Part shown: piece by piece, positions 26,516-35,382 of the stretch | Numbering within the stretch: the stretch's first letter is position 1 | Layout of the letters: every line of letters starts with the position of its first letter | Source: Oscillospiraceae bacterium | GTDB taxonomy: Bacteria; Bacillota; Clostridia; Oscillospirales; Oscillospiraceae | Assembly: GCA_015067635.1 (NCBI GenBank) | Contig: SVMA01000003.1 | Location: forward strand, 1 to 64,000 | DNA: 64,000 bases | Reading direction: 5' to 3' | Position numbers and translations under genes: made by a program | The notes under the pieces: model-generated | Told to the model about the DNA's origin: nothing | Databases searched by the model: none | Seen by the model: the letters and a program-made list of their open reading frames with translations, nothing else

Positions 26516-27883
26516 TTAATTTGTTATTTCTCTGCAGGCAAGCAGCACTTTTTCCAAAACCGGCACACAAACATGCCTGCCGTAGCCACCGTCTTCAATA
26601 GCTACAAAGAAGGCAAAGGGATAGTCTTCATCCACGACAAAGCCCGTGAACATGGCGTTTGGATCCTTTCCGCCACCGACCTGGGCGGTACCGGATTTTG
26701 CGCAAACCTGAAAACCTGCAAACTGTTCTTCTCCATAATAATTGACCACATTATTACGCATATATTCCGTGAGCTTTGCTGCAGCCTGGGATGACATCAG
26801 CCGCTGGGTTTGGACGGGTTTTGCCTGATAGGTGCTTTCCAAACCGCATTGAATATGCTCCACAAGATACGGTTTTTGACCGATGCCTCCGTTGGCAACT
26901 GCTCCCACCAGTGTGAGAAAACTTGCAGGATTTACCAGGTCCTTATGCTGACCGATGGCACTCCATGCCACGGAAACATCCGCCTGATTTGCTGACTGAA
27001 TATGCCCAGGAGTGGTGGAAATACCATCAAATTCTAAAGCGTCCAGTAACCCCAGCTGCTTGGCAAACCGTTCCAAACGGATACCTCCCACATGTTCCGA
27101 CAGCTTTGCAAACGCACAGTTGCAGGAATTCATGAATGCGGTTTTGATATCCTGCTTGCCATGAACGCGCTCACAGGTAACTTTATCATCGCCGTATTCC
27201 ACCAGTCCGGTACATTCAAACTCCATGGTTTCCAGATTCGGCAGGGATTCCAGTGCCGCAATCATGGTAACAATTTTATAGATGGAACCCGGGGTATAGG
27301 TGGACTTTGTAAAGCGGTTGATAAATGCGCCTTCATAAGCACCGGTAGTATCACCGGAAATGTCAGGCATGTTATCCGGATCATAGGTGGGTGTAGTAAC
27401 TGCACAGAGTATCTCCCCTGTTTGATAATTATATATCGCCAGCGTGCCTTTATAATCCCCCATTGCTTCCAGCGCCGCCATTTGCAGCTTCGCGGAAAGC
27501 GTCAGTATCATCTGCCCACCGGTATCCCCGTAAGCATATACGCCATTGATGGGGTCAAATCCGGTAATTTCTCTGGAATACTCCTGCAGAAGCGGTGCAT
27601 GGATGTTTCCCTGTCGGTCTCCCAACCAATGAATGGTCGCTTTTCGCAACGCAACCGCAGATGCATAGGTTCGGTCATCCCGCAGGTCCAGAAGGAGATT
27701 TCCGTCACGGTCTGCAATCTGACCGCGATCCAATTTTTCTTTTTCCGGGACACCGGCTGACACAGTTCCATGCACCCAGTTTCCGGAGTTTACCATATAA
27801 TTTCCAAGAAATGCCAGCATACCGATTGCCAATGCCAAAACCAGTGCCAGCAAGGCCTTGGTGCGTGCCATCACTCTATTCAT
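26516..27883 (-). CDS. Penicillin-binding protein, class B transpeptidase (PbpA-like)
   Basis: A 455-residue membrane-anchored D,D-transpeptidase that cross-links peptidoglycan. It has an N-terminal membrane helix (about 8-30), a short dimerisation region and a transpeptidase domain with SxxK in TPGSIYK (Ser near residue 198), SxN as SCNC (near 251) and KSGTA (near 394). The ATG at 27883 overlaps the end of the FtsW-like gene by eight bases. Pairing with a SEDS glycosyltransferase suggests they act as one synthase; in this spore former it may work in elongation, division or cortex formation. Confidence 0.9.
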   Translation of the reverse strand: MNRVMARTKALLALVLALAIGMLAFLGNYMVNSGNWVHGTVSAGVPEKEKLDRGQIADRDGNLLLDLRDDRTYASAVALRKATIHWLGDRQGNIHAPLLQEYSREITGFDPINGVYAYGDTGGQMILTLSAKLQMAALEAMGDYKGTLAIYNYQTGEILCAVTTPTYDPDNMPDISGDTTGAYEGAFINRFTKSTYTPGSIYKIVTMIAALESLPNLETMEFECTGLVEYGDDKVTCERVHGKQDIKTAFMNSCNCAFAKLSEHVGGIRLERFAKQLGLLDALEFDGISTTPGHIQSANQADVSVAWSAIGQHKDLVNPASFLTLVGAVANGGIGQKPYLVEHIQCGLESTYQAKPVQTQRLMSSQAAAKLTEYMRNNVVNYYGEEQFAGFQVCAKSGTAQVGGGKDPNAMFTGFVVDEDYPFAFFVAIEDGGYGRHVCVPVLEKVLLACREITN

Positions 27884-29600
27884 CCGGCTCTTGCACCTCC
27901 TTGGTCTGCCGTACTGCAAAGCTGGCATTTTGTCTGGTATCCGCCGCCTTGATAAAGGCCAGCAGTCCCCAGGCACAGATCATACTGGAGCCGCCATTGG
28001 ATACGAAGGGAAATGTCACACCGGTCAACGGCAACACATCCACCATTCCCAACACATTCAGCATCGTCTGCATCAGCAAGATCCCCGCTGCGGTACAGCA
28101 TCCAATGGTATAAAAGCTGCTGCGGCTGATACGCGCCATGCGCAATGCAAACAGCGTCACAGCAAGAATAGCCACTACCAGCATAACGCCGATGAGCAGT
28201 CCCCATTCTTCGGAAACGGTGGCAAATACCATATCCGCATCCGGTGAAAACACATAGCTGGGGTGCATCTTTCCGTTTCCGACACCCAATCCGAAAAGTC
28301 CACCTGAGGCAATGCAAATCAGCGAACGAGTCTGCTGATAACCACCGGTATCGGGCAGCTCCCAAATATGACCCCAGCTGGCAAAACGTTGCAGAATATG
28401 CGGTGCCATATTCAGCGCAGTCACCCCTGCAAATCCCACTGCGGTACACGATAATGCAATGGTGCCAATGCTTCCGGAACGGAGATATGCAATAATCAAA
28501 AAAGCTACAAAGAAAATCAAGGCCGCGCCGAAGTCATTCATCAGCGCAAGACATAGGCACACAAAGACACTGTACCCAATCAACTGAAACAAATTCTTCT
28601 TATTGAGAAGCCGGTCCATGGTTGACGCGCCCATAAACACAAAACAAACCTTACTCAGCTCAGAGGGCTGAAAGGACATGCCGGCAATATGAATCCAGTT
28701 CCGTGCTCCGTAATAGGTCTTACCGAAAACCAGGGTGATCAGTAACAGCGCCACCCCTGCAATACCGGCAATATACCGCACTTTTTTTGCACGCTCCAAA
28801 TCCCGCAGAGCCCAGCCCATTGAGAGGAACAACGCCAATCCCATATACATAGCCATCAGCTGCTTGGTCATTTCCGCAGGCTTTGTCGTAGCGATTGCAG
28901 CCATTCCGATGGTGCACAGGAAAAATGTCATTGTTTCTACTTCAAAAGACGGTTTTTTAATGCAAAGGTAGAATATTAGCAGCAGCCACTGGGCGATGAC
29001 AATTCCGGAAAAACCGGCAACAATATCATTGGCATAGTCACCGCCGCAGCGCATCAGATAGCCAACAGTACAGAAGCACTGAAAAAGGGATAGCAGCAGC
29101 AAATTCGTGATGCTGTCCAACGGTCTCGACGCCTGTGTGCGCATTTGTGCCAGGCGTCCGACCTGACGCTGATTCATAGGAATTAGCTTCATGTTCATTC
29201 CGCCCATGTGAATCACATCTGTTTCCGACAGCGGAACGATCTTCACACGCTTTCCATTGACAAATACACCGGCTTGGGGATCTGTGTTTGTAATGGTCCA
29301 GCTTCCGTCATCATATCGGGTCAAAACTGCATGGTTTTTGGAAATACCGGGGAGATTCAGCACCACATCACTGCGTTTATGGCTTCCTACGATATTCTCC
29401 CAGTGGGTAATCGGCAGCTTCCTGCCATCCTCCAGAGAAAGCCATGCCCAAATTTCCGGTTCCCGCCGGAATGTCAGAAGCGGACGGATACAGCGATATA
29501 GCAAAACGCCCAGCAATACAGGTGCAAGGTAGCGTAAAATGGCCTGGAAAACCCATACATAGGTTTCGTTTGCACGGTAAAAATATGCAAGTGGATCCAT
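27876..29600 (-). CDS. FHA domain-FtsW/RodA/SpoVE (SEDS) fusion protein
   Basis: A 574-residue protein. One N-terminal membrane helix is followed by an FHA domain (about 65-135: IVGSHKRSDVVLNLPGISKNH, then GVFVNGKRV), which binds phosphothreonine, and then by a SEDS polymerase of about ten helices ending near 560 (...PLTGVTFPFVSNGGSSM, the conserved SEDS loop). SEDS proteins polymerise glycan strands from lipid II together with a class B PBP, here the next gene. The FHA domain implies control by a Ser/Thr kinase. AAAGGAGG stands seven bases before the ATG. Confidence 0.92.
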   Translation of the reverse strand: MDPLAYFYRANETYVWVFQAILRYLAPVLLGVLLYRCIRPLLTFRREPEIWAWLSLEDGRKLPITHWENIVGSHKRSDVVLNLPGISKNHAVLTRYDDGSWTITNTDPQAGVFVNGKRVKIVPLSETDVIHMGGMNMKLIPMNQRQVGRLAQMRTQASRPLDSITNLLLLSLFQCFCTVGYLMRCGGDYANDIVAGFSGIVIAQWLLLIFYLCIKKPSFEVETMTFFLCTIGMAAIATTKPAEMTKQLMAMYMGLALFLSMGWALRDLERAKKVRYIAGIAGVALLLITLVFGKTYYGARNWIHIAGMSFQPSELSKVCFVFMGASTMDRLLNKKNLFQLIGYSVFVCLCLALMNDFGAALIFFVAFLIIAYLRSGSIGTIALSCTAVGFAGVTALNMAPHILQRFASWGHIWELPDTGGYQQTRSLICIASGGLFGLGVGNGKMHPSYVFSPDADMVFATVSEEWGLLIGVMLVVAILAVTLFALRMARISRSSFYTIGCCTAAGILLMQTMLNVLGMVDVLPLTGVTFPFVSNGGSSMICAWGLLAFIKAADTRQNASFAVRQTKEVQEPDE

Positions 29601-29621
29601 TACACTACCTCCTTTGTTTCT

Positions 29622-30448
29622 CTATTTCTCCATACTGCGCAGCATGGCGATTTCCTTTTGATAACCCTTCAGCTCGTTGGGCGTTTCCAGGATCATCGGA
29701 AGCTTTGCCAATATGGGATGGTTGATAATTTTCTCAAATGTGCCACTGCCAAGCATACCGGCACCGATGCATTCGTGACGGTCCTTGTGACTGGCGATCC
29801 CGTTTTTGGAATCATTCAGATGTAGGGCACACAATCGGTCAAGGCCGATGACGCTGTCAAATTCCTGCAACACCCCGTTCAGGTCATTGACAATGTCGTA
29901 GCCACCATCCCAAACATGACAGGTATCCAGGCAAACGCCCACATGCTCACTGCCAACGCCATCAATAATTTCCCTTAACTCCTCAAAACGGCCACCGATT
30001 TCACTGCCCTTGCCGGCCATTGTTTCCAGTAATACCGTCACAGGATATTCCGGCTTTAATGCTTTTTTCAAAGCGTCAATGATCTGACAGATCCCTGTCT
30101 CTGTTCCCTGGCCCACATGGGAGCCGGGATGAAAATTGTAATAATTGCCGGGAAGTGCCGCCATACGCCGCAGATCGTCCTCCAAAACACTTGCCGCAAA
30201 GACTCTTGCCTGGGCATCCGCAGTACATAAATTCATGGTATACGCACCGTGTGCCACCAACTTCCCGAAGGAAAGGCGGTTTAATTCGTCCATTGCCGAC
30301 GCCGCATCGGCAGCATCCTCTGCCTTAGCTTTGGAGCCCCGGGGATTTCGCGTAAAAAACGCAAAGTATTTGCACCAATCTCTTTGGCTGTTTGCACCAT
30401 TGCAAGATTTCCGGCCGCTGCGGATAAATGACATCCTAAATATCTCAT
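29622..30448 (-). pseudogene. nfo: Endonuclease IV (AP endonuclease), frameshifted
   Basis: Nfo cleaves DNA at abasic sites using three zinc ions. The first 32 codons (from the ATG at 30448: MRYLGCHLSAAAGNLAMV...GANTLRF) and the rest (TRNPRGSKAKAEDAAD...) lie in different frames. The break is at a run of six T residues (30354-30359, minus strand), where one more T would restore FFTRNPRG. After the break all metal ligands are intact (NFHPGSHVG, LLETMAGKG, CLDTCHVWDGGYD, LHLNDSK, SHKDRHECIGAG, LETPNE), giving about 275 residues, the normal length. The heptamer T TTT TTA is in the right phase for -1 frameshifting, so the gene may still make full-length enzyme; a sequencing or assembly slip is equally possible. 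Confidence 0.85.
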
Positions 30449-30471
30449 CCCATTCCTGCTCCTTTTGACAT

Positions 30472-30500
30472 AGGATACCATATTTTTCAACAAATTGCAA
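30472..30500 (-). promoter_or_regulatory. Possible promoter of the nfo-ftsW-PBP genes
   Basis: Minus strand TTGCAA (30495-30500), 17 bases, TATCCT (30472-30477), about 25 bases before the nfo ATG. The nfo stop is 21 bases before the FtsW-like start, so these genes are probably one transcript. Confidence 0.5.
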
Positions 30501-30550
30501 TTCTTGTTTCCGTTTCACAAAAAATGTGCTATAATTAAAATAACCCAAAA

Positions 30551-30582
30551 ACAGCATAACTCCCACGGAAATCCGTGGGAGT
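30551..30582 (-). terminator. Hairpin after the lipoprotein gene
   Basis: ACTCCCACGG and CCGTGGGAGT form a perfect 10-bp stem with a four-base loop. On the minus strand the T-run (TGTTTTTGG) begins several bases later, so termination may be imperfect. Confidence 0.5.
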
Positions 30583-30586
30583 CGCA

Positions 30587-31078
30587 TCAGCCCTCAGCAA
30601 GGGCAACTGATTCCAATATTTCGTTCCATTCCGGCATACACGCGCCTGCATCCTCGCTGGCTGCCATGATGCTGACGCAGTAGTGGTAGCTTCGGTCATC
30701 GAGAATCAAAAAGCGTCCAATCTGGTCGCCGGTCTCTCCTGCAGATGACCACGCACCTTCATAACAATCCACACCGCATCGCTTTGTTTGAATGAAATCC
30801 AGATCCTTCCTGCCAAAGCCGGTCAACACCTGCATGGTTGCGTCCAGATTTCCCGACGGTAACACCTCAACAGCAAGATCATAATCCTTGCAGAAATACA
30901 GCTTTCCGGATGATCCCTCCATGGCAGGTGCGGCAGCTTCTTGCGGAAGATCAATTAAAAACGTGGCAGGCTTCGCCATAGCCGGAACGTCGTTGGCATC
31001 CTCCACAGTTTCAAACGTGGGTGCGGCGCATCCGCACAGAAAAAGCACACAGACAATAATTAGAAAGATTTTTTTCAT
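30587..31078 (-). CDS. Putative lipoprotein, unknown function
   Basis: A 163-residue protein with a lipoprotein signal peptide (MKKIFLIIVCVLFLCGC, lipobox LCGC, modified Cys17) and an exported domain containing ATFLIDLPQEAA and a DYDLAVEVLPSG segment. It has three further cysteines in the mature part. I do not recognise a family. GGGAGGG stands six bases before the ATG. It is divergent from the DUF1294 gene with only 27 bases between the starts. Confidence 0.8.
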   Translation of the reverse strand: MKKIFLIIVCVLFLCGCAAPTFETVEDANDVPAMAKPATFLIDLPQEAAAPAMEGSSGKLYFCKDYDLAVEVLPSGNLDATMQVLTGFGRKDLDFIQTKRCGVDCYEGAWSSAGETGDQIGRFLILDDRSYHYCVSIMAASEDAGACMPEWNEILESVALAEG

Positions 31079-31105
31079 CTTATTCCCTCCCGAAAGGATT
31101 CATTT

Positions 31106-31378
31106 ATGTCATACATTTACGGATATCTATTGCTAATCAATGCACTTGGATTTGTATTTATGCTTAAAGATAAGGTGCGGGCGAAGAAAAAACAGCTCCG
31201 CATTCCGGAACGGGCATTACTGACCCTTTCCATTATTGGCGGCAGCGGCGGCACAGTACTGGGAATGTATCTGTTCCGTCATAAAATCCGAAACCGCAAC
31301 TTTTTCTACGGACTGCCCATCATTCTCTGTCTGCATATTGCCATTGCTGTCTGTATAGCACAGTTAATAAAAAAATGA
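31106..31378 (+). CDS. DUF1294 family membrane protein
   Basis: A 90-residue membrane protein of the DUF1294 family. The family pattern is clear: DKVRAKKKQLRIPERALL, then GGSGGTVLGMYLFRHK, then F..GLPI with three hydrophobic segments. Function is unknown; members are often single genes. GAAAGG precedes the ATG. A bidirectional terminator overlaps its last codons. Confidence 0.88.
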   Translation: MSYIYGYLLLINALGFVFMLKDKVRAKKKQLRIPERALLTLSIIGGSGGTVLGMYLFRHKIRNRNFFYGLPIILCLHIAIAVCIAQLIKK

Positions 31379-31400
31379 CCGGAATATCCGGTCATTTTTC
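31371..31400. terminator. Bidirectional terminator
   Basis: AAAAATGACCGGA and TCCGGTCATTTTT form a 13-bp stem with an ATA loop; a T-run follows on both strands. It ends the DUF1294 gene (whose stop lies in the stem) and the convergent flavoprotein operon ending at 31392. Confidence 0.85.
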
Positions 31401-32972
31401 TTTTGATAATTCTTCAATCAATGCTTCCGCAGCCAAAATACCGTCGATGGCAGCTGACATAATGCCACCGGCATATCCCGCACCCTCTCCTGCCGGATAT
31501 AAACCTGACAATGACGCTTGCCCGTTCTCGCCGCGCAAAATGCGTACCGGTGAAGAACTCCGGGTTTCCGGTGCAGTCAGCACTGCCTCCGGTGCGGCAA
31601 AGCCCTTCAGACTCTGCTCCATTTGGGGAAGCGCCTGCTTAAGGGCATCCGTAATTTTTGCCGGCAGAACCTGATGCAAATCTGTCCAGAATACGCCCGG
31701 TTTGTAGCTTGGCTCCACCCCACGGGACGAAACACTTGCCCGCCCGAGAAGAAAATCCCCAACGGTCTGAGCAGGGGCATGATAGCTCCCGCTGTGGGTA
31801 TATGCGGCTTTTTCGATTTCCTCCTGCCACTGCATTCCCCCAAGATCACCCGGGTAAGGAAAGTCCCTGGGATTCAGACTAACCAGAACTGCTGCATTGG
31901 CATTTTCGCCGTCTCTGTCCGCATAACTCATGCCGTTGGTAACGATCTTTCCCTCTTCCGAGGTTGCCGCAACCACATATCCACCGGGACACATACAAAA
32001 TGTATAAACTGTTTCATTTTCCAGATGTTTGACCAACTTATAGTCCGCAGGCGGAAGGGGCAGATCGTTTCGTCCGTACTGCGCCTTATCGATAACCGAT
32101 TGCAGTTGCTCAATGCGCACGCCCATGGCAAAGGGCTTTGGTTCCATTTGAATACCGCTGGCATGCAGCATCCGGAACGTATCCCGGGCACTGTGTCCAA
32201 TGGCCAAAATGAGATGACGGCAGGCAATATCTCCCTGATTGGTAGAAACTCCGGTCAATTGCCCGTTTTCCTGGAGTAATGCCGTTACCTGGGTAGAAAA
32301 ACGCACCTCACCCCCCAGGGAAATGATCCGCTGACGTAGGTTTTGTACAACTGTCAGCAATACATCCGTACCCACATGGGGTTTTGCATCGTAGAGAATG
32401 TCGTCCCGCGCCCCAGCGGCAACAAACTGCTCCAATATCCAGCCGATTCTTGGATTATTGACACCGGTATTCAGCTTTCCGTCGGAGAACGTACCGGCAC
32501 CGCCTTCACCAAATTGCACGTTACTTGTTTTGTCCAGCTGCCCTGTTTTGAAGAAATGCTGCACCCTTTCGTGTCGGGTTTGGGCATCAGCACCACGCTC
32601 CAAAATAATCGGTTTCAATCCTGCCATAGCCAGAATCAATCCGGCGAATATTCCGGCCGGTCCAAAGCCGACCACCACAGGCCGCTCCGAAATATCCATC
32701 AGAGGCTTCGGCGGTTTATAGAAGGAAACGGGCGCAGAAGAAGCTTTTTTACAGCCGCTGTGCTTTAGAATTTTGCCTTCGTTTCCCACCAGTCCCACAT
32801 CCACCGTATAAATGACACGCACGTCCGGCTTCTTGCGGGCATCAATCGACCTGCGAACCAACGTGAGCCTTCGTATTTTGGACGGGGAAATTTTCAGAAG
32901 CCGCGCCGCTTCAAATATCAGCTGATTGGTATCATGCTCCGGTGGCAGGGAAATATCTCGAATTCGTATCAT
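31392..32972 (-). CDS. FAD-dependent oxidoreductase (COG2509 type)
   Basis: A 526-residue flavoprotein. An N-terminal alpha/beta domain (1-90) is followed by an FAD-binding Rossmann motif VVVGFGPAGIFAGLILA (about 99-115) and FGEGGAGTFSDGKLNTG, the hallmark of the COG2509 uncharacterised dehydrogenases, with a CMCPGGYV segment and a C-terminal LYPAGEGAGYAGGI FAD site. The substrate is unknown. Its ATG overlaps the stop of the next flavoprotein gene by four bases, so the two are coupled. Confidence 0.88.
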   Translation of the reverse strand: MIRIRDISLPPEHDTNQLIFEAARLLKISPSKIRRLTLVRRSIDARKKPDVRVIYTVDVGLVGNEGKILKHSGCKKASSAPVSFYKPPKPLMDISERPVVVGFGPAGIFAGLILAMAGLKPIILERGADAQTRHERVQHFFKTGQLDKTSNVQFGEGGAGTFSDGKLNTGVNNPRIGWILEQFVAAGARDDILYDAKPHVGTDVLLTVVQNLRQRIISLGGEVRFSTQVTALLQENGQLTGVSTNQGDIACRHLILAIGHSARDTFRMLHASGIQMEPKPFAMGVRIEQLQSVIDKAQYGRNDLPLPPADYKLVKHLENETVYTFCMCPGGYVVAATSEEGKIVTNGMSYADRDGENANAAVLVSLNPRDFPYPGDLGGMQWQEEIEKAAYTHSGSYHAPAQTVGDFLLGRASVSSRGVEPSYKPGVFWTDLHQVLPAKITDALKQALPQMEQSLKGFAAPEAVLTAPETRSSSPVRILRGENGQASLSGLYPAGEGAGYAGGIMSAAIDGILAAEALIEELSKEK

Positions 32973-34180
32973 TCGTTACCTCCGGCACTTCTTCCGGCCA
33001 ACTGACCGGAACTCCACGCCCATTGTAAATTATATCCACCGCAATCTCCATCCACATCCAACACCTCACCACAGGCGTACAAACCGGGCTGCAGCAGGCT
33101 TTCCAATGTCCTGGGATCGAATTCCTCCGTGCATGCACCGCCGGCGGTAACCTGGGCATGATCCATCCCCATAGGCTCCGTTAATGCGACCTCAAAACAC
33201 TTGGCAGCCTGGGCTGCCGCGAGGAATTCATCATCCCGCAGTTCCGAAACAGCCTGACCGGACCGAATACCGCAGGATTGGGTAATCACTCTGCCCAATC
33301 GATTATGAAGGATTCCCGTAAACAGATCGTCTGTGCAAAAACTGCCTGTACTCCGGTTTTTCAGCAGCTGTACCAGCGTTTCCACTTCCATGTTCGGCAG
33401 GAAATCCAATTGGCAAACCCACTCGCCCTTTTCATGGCATACATCTCTGGATATTTCAAAAATCACCGGACCGGATAAGCCGAATTTCGTGAATTGCAAT
33501 TCTCCCTCGCTTTGTGCAAAAGTTTTTCCGTCCCGGATGACAGAAGCACAGCAGTTGGCGCGAACGCCCTTTAATGCCATACATCCACTCCAGCTGCTTC
33601 TGAGCTGTACCAATGCCGGACGCAGCTTGGTAATATGATGCCCAAAACTGCGCAGAAGCTGATAACCGGACATAGACCCACCCAGCTTACTGCCTGCCAA
33701 ACCGCCGCAGGCAATAATCACACGGTCACAGATATAGCTTTGTCCATTTCCGTCGATTTGAAATCCACTCTCTACACTGCGGACTTTTGAGACCTCGAAG
33801 CCGGTAATGAGCGTAATATTTTCCCGTTCCAATGCAAAGCGCAGAACGTCCACCACGGAATTGGCCTGATCCGAATACGGATAGACCCGACCGGAAGCCT
33901 CAGCGACTGTATATAACCCAAGCTTTTCAAACCAGGAAAGCGTCTGCGGAACATCAAACTGTGTCAGCGCCTGACGGGGAAATTCCTGCTGTGCACCGTG
34001 ATAACCGGAACAGTCTGCATGCAGATTGGTTAAATTGCACCGACCGTTTCCTGTTGCCTGCAGCTTTCTTCCAACTCTTGCTTGGCGTTCAAACAGCAAA
34101 ACCTGTGTTTCTTTATTTTCTGCCGCAGAAATCGCCGCAGCCATGCCGGAAGCACCAGCACCGATAATACCAATGACCAT
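32969..34180 (-). CDS. HI0933/YhiN-family flavoprotein
   Basis: A 403-residue FAD-binding protein of the HI0933 (COG2081, 'aminoacetone oxidase') family. It has the dinucleotide motif IGAGASGMAAAISA (5-18), the family-specific RQARVGRKLQATGNGRCNLTN and the C-terminal GLYACGEVLDVDGDCGGYNLQWAWSSG. Physiological role is not established; members are implicated in tRNA or redox metabolism. AGGTG precedes the ATG at 34180. Confidence 0.92.
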   Translation of the reverse strand: MVIGIIGAGASGMAAAISAAENKETQVLLFERQARVGRKLQATGNGRCNLTNLHADCSGYHGAQQEFPRQALTQFDVPQTLSWFEKLGLYTVAEASGRVYPYSDQANSVVDVLRFALERENITLITGFEVSKVRSVESGFQIDGNGQSYICDRVIIACGGLAGSKLGGSMSGYQLLRSFGHHITKLRPALVQLRSSWSGCMALKGVRANCCASVIRDGKTFAQSEGELQFTKFGLSGPVIFEISRDVCHEKGEWVCQLDFLPNMEVETLVQLLKNRSTGSFCTDDLFTGILHNRLGRVITQSCGIRSGQAVSELRDDEFLAAAQAAKCFEVALTEPMGMDHAQVTAGGACTEEFDPRTLESLLQPGLYACGEVLDVDGDCGGYNLQWAWSSGQLAGRSAGGNE

Positions 34181-34244
34181 GGTGTCACCTACTTTCTTTT
34201 CCTATTGTAACAGAGATTCCGTCATCGCACAAGTAAAACTTCCC

Positions 34245-34272
34245 TTGCAATCGGAAAAAGCTGTGGTATAAT
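34245..34272 (+). promoter_or_regulatory. Promoter of ylmH-DUF896
   Basis: TTGCAA (34245-34250), 16 bases, TATAAT (34267-34272), ending 16 bases before the ATG at 34288. The leader is very short. Confidence 0.7.
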
Positions 34273-34287
34273 AACTGGGGTGATGGA

Positions 34288-35073
34288 ATGGATCGCAGTA
34301 ATATTGAAAAAATCGCCCACAGCAATGAGGATAAAATACTCCTTGCAAAAGTGTGGGACAAGGTTAATAACGGGATGCAGCGTGGTATTCCGGCACATAC
34401 TTGTTTCCTTTCTCCCCGGGAGTTGGAGATGAGTCGTTATCTCTTTGGCACGGCAGAAGGATTGGTCTGCTTTGGCGGCTATCCGGACGCTGAAAGAAAG
34501 ATGCTCTGTTTTCTTCCGGATTATCTGGATGAGAGCTGGCTGATGCGCGAGGATGCTCCCGTCGTTAGCCTTCGCGCAACCTTTTACGAAGGAGACACCC
34601 CATCCCACAGGGACTTTCTCGGCTCATTAATGGGCTCCGGTATCGGCAGAGAAACCGTTGGGGATATTTGTGTTGGAAAGGGTCATTGCGATTTTTTTGT
34701 AACGGAAGAAATTGCCCCTTATCTGCTTCAGAATTTTACCAATGCCGGAAGAACCAAGTTCCGACTGGAAAGAATTTCCCTGACTGATGTCATCATTCCA
34801 CAGCCGGAAGTCCGGATCATAAAGGAAACTCTGGCATCCTTGCGACTGGACGGTGTGGTTGCTTCCGGTTTTCGTATCAGCCGCAGTCTGGCGACTCAGG
34901 CTATTTGTTCCGGAAAGGTTGCCGTGGATGGGCTGCCCTGGGAGAAACCGGACAAAACCGTTGCCGAAGGCGCAAAAATATCCCTGCGCGGAAGCGGAAA
35001 AATGAAACTGGAAAAAGTGAACGGTCAAACAAAAAAGGGTCGAATCTCGGTGGAAATCCACCGCTATGTGTGA
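34288..35073 (+). CDS. ylmH: YlmH-like S4-domain RNA-binding protein
   Basis: A 261-residue protein with the two-part architecture of B. subtilis YlmH: an N-terminal alpha/beta RNA-binding region (HTCFLSPRELEM, F-G-G-Y-P-D-A-E-R-K) and a C-terminal S4 domain (LRLDGVVASGFRISRS...ICSGKVAVDG, about 185-250). YlmH associates with the 50S subunit and acts in ribosome-associated quality control in addition to its genetic link with division genes. GGGGTGATGG precedes the ATG. It is followed within nine bases by the DUF896 gene; the usual ylmEFG-divIVA neighbours are missing here. Confidence 0.9.
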   Translation: MDRSNIEKIAHSNEDKILLAKVWDKVNNGMQRGIPAHTCFLSPRELEMSRYLFGTAEGLVCFGGYPDAERKMLCFLPDYLDESWLMREDAPVVSLRATFYEGDTPSHRDFLGSLMGSGIGRETVGDICVGKGHCDFFVTEEIAPYLLQNFTNAGRTKFRLERISLTDVIIPQPEVRIIKETLASLRLDGVVASGFRISRSLATQAICSGKVAVDGLPWEKPDKTVAEGAKISLRGSGKMKLEKVNGQTKKGRISVEIHRYV

Positions 35074-35081
35074 GGTATAAT

Positions 35082-35285
35082 ATGAAAATGGATGAAGTGA
35101 TCGCACGGATCAACGAACTGGCGCATAAAGCAAAAGCTGAAGGCTTAACGGAAGATGAAATCGCGGAACGGGATAAGCTCCGCCGGATCTATATCGATTC
35201 CGTAAAAGCCAATTTGGTAGGACATCTGGAAAATACCTATATTGTGCGTCCCGACGGCACAAAGGAAAAAATCAGCAAAAAATAA
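35082..35285 (+). CDS. DUF896 (YnzC-like) small protein
   Basis: A 67-residue helical protein of the DUF896/UPF0291 family, with the pattern IARINELAHKAKAEGLTEDEIAER and LRRIYIDSVKANLVGHL...YIVRPDG. B. subtilis YnzC is SOS-induced but its role is unknown. The ATG at 35082 follows GAGG by six bases; longer in-frame readings overlap ylmH. Confidence 0.9.
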   Translation: MKMDEVIARINELAHKAKAEGLTEDEIAERDKLRRIYIDSVKANLVGHLENTYIVRPDGTKEKISKK

Positions 35286-35289
35286 CAGT

Positions 35290-35325
35290 AAAACGCTCTG
35301 CTTAGAAAAGCAGGGCGTTTTTACG
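35290..35325 (+). terminator. Terminator of ylmH-DUF896
   Basis: AAAACGCTCTGCTT and AAGCAGGGCGTTTT (one G-T pair) form a 14-bp stem, followed by T residues. The spoVAD promoter begins right after it. Confidence 0.87.
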
Positions 35326-35354
35326 GAATGAAGAGAATATAACTGCACATACTA
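35326..35354 (+). promoter_or_regulatory. SigG-type promoter of spoVAD-spoVAE
   Basis: GAATG (35326-35330), 17 bases, CATACTA (35348-35354) fits the SigG consensus GHATR and CATNHTA at every defined position. It lies about 28 bases before the spoVAD ATG. Forespore SigG control of spoVA is established in B. subtilis. Confidence 0.7.
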
Positions 35355-35382
35355 CGTACAAAAACGGAAAGCAGGAATTACC

